A stretch of DNA of 64,000 nt, from positions 25,787,029 through 25,851,028 of the forward strand of contig OX467083.1 of assembly GCA_950106755.1 (NCBI GenBank). The letters run 5' to 3'. Of the stretch, positions 63,273 through 64,000 are shown piece by piece (position 1 is the stretch's first letter; every line of letters begins with the position of its first letter). Origin of the DNA: Climacium dendroides. Its lineage: Eukaryota > Streptophyta > Bryopsida > Hypnales > Climaciaceae. A program made the position numbers and the translations under genes. The notes beneath the pieces were generated by a model. The model was not told the DNA's origin. It saw nothing but the letters and a program-made list of their open reading frames with translations, and ran no database searches.

Positions 63273-64000
63273 CGTCGCCGCTACAACGCGTAATCTCTGC
63301 TCTCTCTACCCCAACCGCACTTCAAAAGAGAAACCCGAACACAAATTACACTTGACGATTCATTCTTCGCAATTCAGACAGATCCAACAAAGTTGAAGCC
63401 GCAGAACTCGCTCTAACAACAACCTACTCCGGCAAGCTCATACGAAGCTTCGCAAATGACTCCCATGCTCCGAGTGTCTCCACCCACTCAGCGCACAGAT
63501 TGACACCATCTGGACACGAGACTCATCCAACAGAGTAGGTAAGACGTCACGTAGCTCCTGTCCTTTGCATAGCGCAAGAAAAGGCCCACAGAAAACAAAT
63601 GAAGCAACAAATTGCTGGAGCTAGGGTAGGTCACGACGTCGGATTTGGGAGCTTTAACAAGGAAACTGTCAAGTTACTCCGCTTGAATCTCGTCATGCCG
63701 TTTCGCTCTCCACCTCGTTTGCGTGTAAACGAAACAAACGCTGCGGCGACCAACCTATACTTCCGGGAACTACACCAAGTCAAGTAGCAATCAAACTGAC
63801 AGCCGTCGGTGGGACCGTCATGCAAGATATTGAGCTGCTAAGAATAGAGTGCCAAAGGTCCGGTGGGCCAGATCGCAGCGGGCCTACTGGTCCCGTTGCA
63901 TACAAGGCATGGCAGGTGGAGCACTAGTGATGGCCACGTGTTGTAACCTGATGCAGCCAACTGCCTGCCACTTGCTTTGCAAGCTCTTCGTCTTCTCCTT
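63273..64000. other. Upstream region of the CHCH-like gene
   Basis: No gene is supported. A CCACGTGT G-box-like site lies at 63934-63941, about 660 bases upstream of the minus-strand start codon. The interval is otherwise of mixed composition. Confidence 0.45.

Noticed and set aside
63010..63396. Plus-strand frames of 107 and 128 codons at the right edge
   Set aside because: They are antisense to the cysteine-patterned minus-strand protein and have no regular pattern or domain.

Overview
This is a window of land-plant nuclear DNA. It has intron-rich genes with canonical GT-AG introns, plastid-targeted protein families, a class III peroxidase, a GT34 glycosyltransferase and a secreted PLAT protein. 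Short compact genes lie beside long, very AT-rich, repeat-filled spacers. I infer a bryophyte, most likely a moss, but nothing in the sequence proves the species.

Layout. Positions 1-5060 (+) hold most of a MON1 (SAND) gene, the Rab7-activating subunit of endosome-to-vacuole traffic, missing only its 5' end. It is followed by a damaged coding remnant that I cannot name (about 5300-6280). Positions 6300-10130 are an AT-rich spacer with several small inverted-repeat transposons. Next come four + strand genes: an alkaline ceramidase (12010-12971, after a long leader intron), a GT34 xylosyl/galactosyltransferase (14280-17249), a class III peroxidase (22361-24190), and, beyond a possible small minus-strand gene (24731-25536), an intronless ElaA-type GNAT acetyltransferase (25594-26058). 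A 14-exon plastid BASS4/SLC10A7-like carrier (26741-31108) closes this gene cluster.

Positions 31109-49900 carry almost no host genes. They hold a decayed Ty1/Copia element on the minus strand (about 40400-45180), a CACTA-type miniature element nested in it, two copies of a long fold-back family, an array of palindromic AGTCATAT repeats, a Lys/Glu-type purine-rich repeat and a 104-nt hairpin.

Positions 49905-50546 (+) encode a plastid YlmG/YGGT protein with a perfect G-box upstream. A four-exon bicupin of the gentisate-dioxygenase type lies at 54153-56136 (+). On the minus strand are a secreted proline-rich protein ending in a PLAT domain (60210-58195) and a small cysteine-patterned CHCH-like protein (63272-63075).

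The genes are independent eukaryotic units and do not form a pathway. Two are plastid membrane proteins (BASS4-like, YlmG) and three act in the secretory or wall compartment (GT34, peroxidase, PLAT). The best novelty candidates are the extensin-like/PLAT fusion, the bicupin with metal ligands only in its second cupin, the bacterial-looking intronless GNAT, and the hairpin and palindrome structures of the repeat-rich block. All exon joins were found by eye from splice sites, reading phase and remembered family similarity, so single boundaries may be off.
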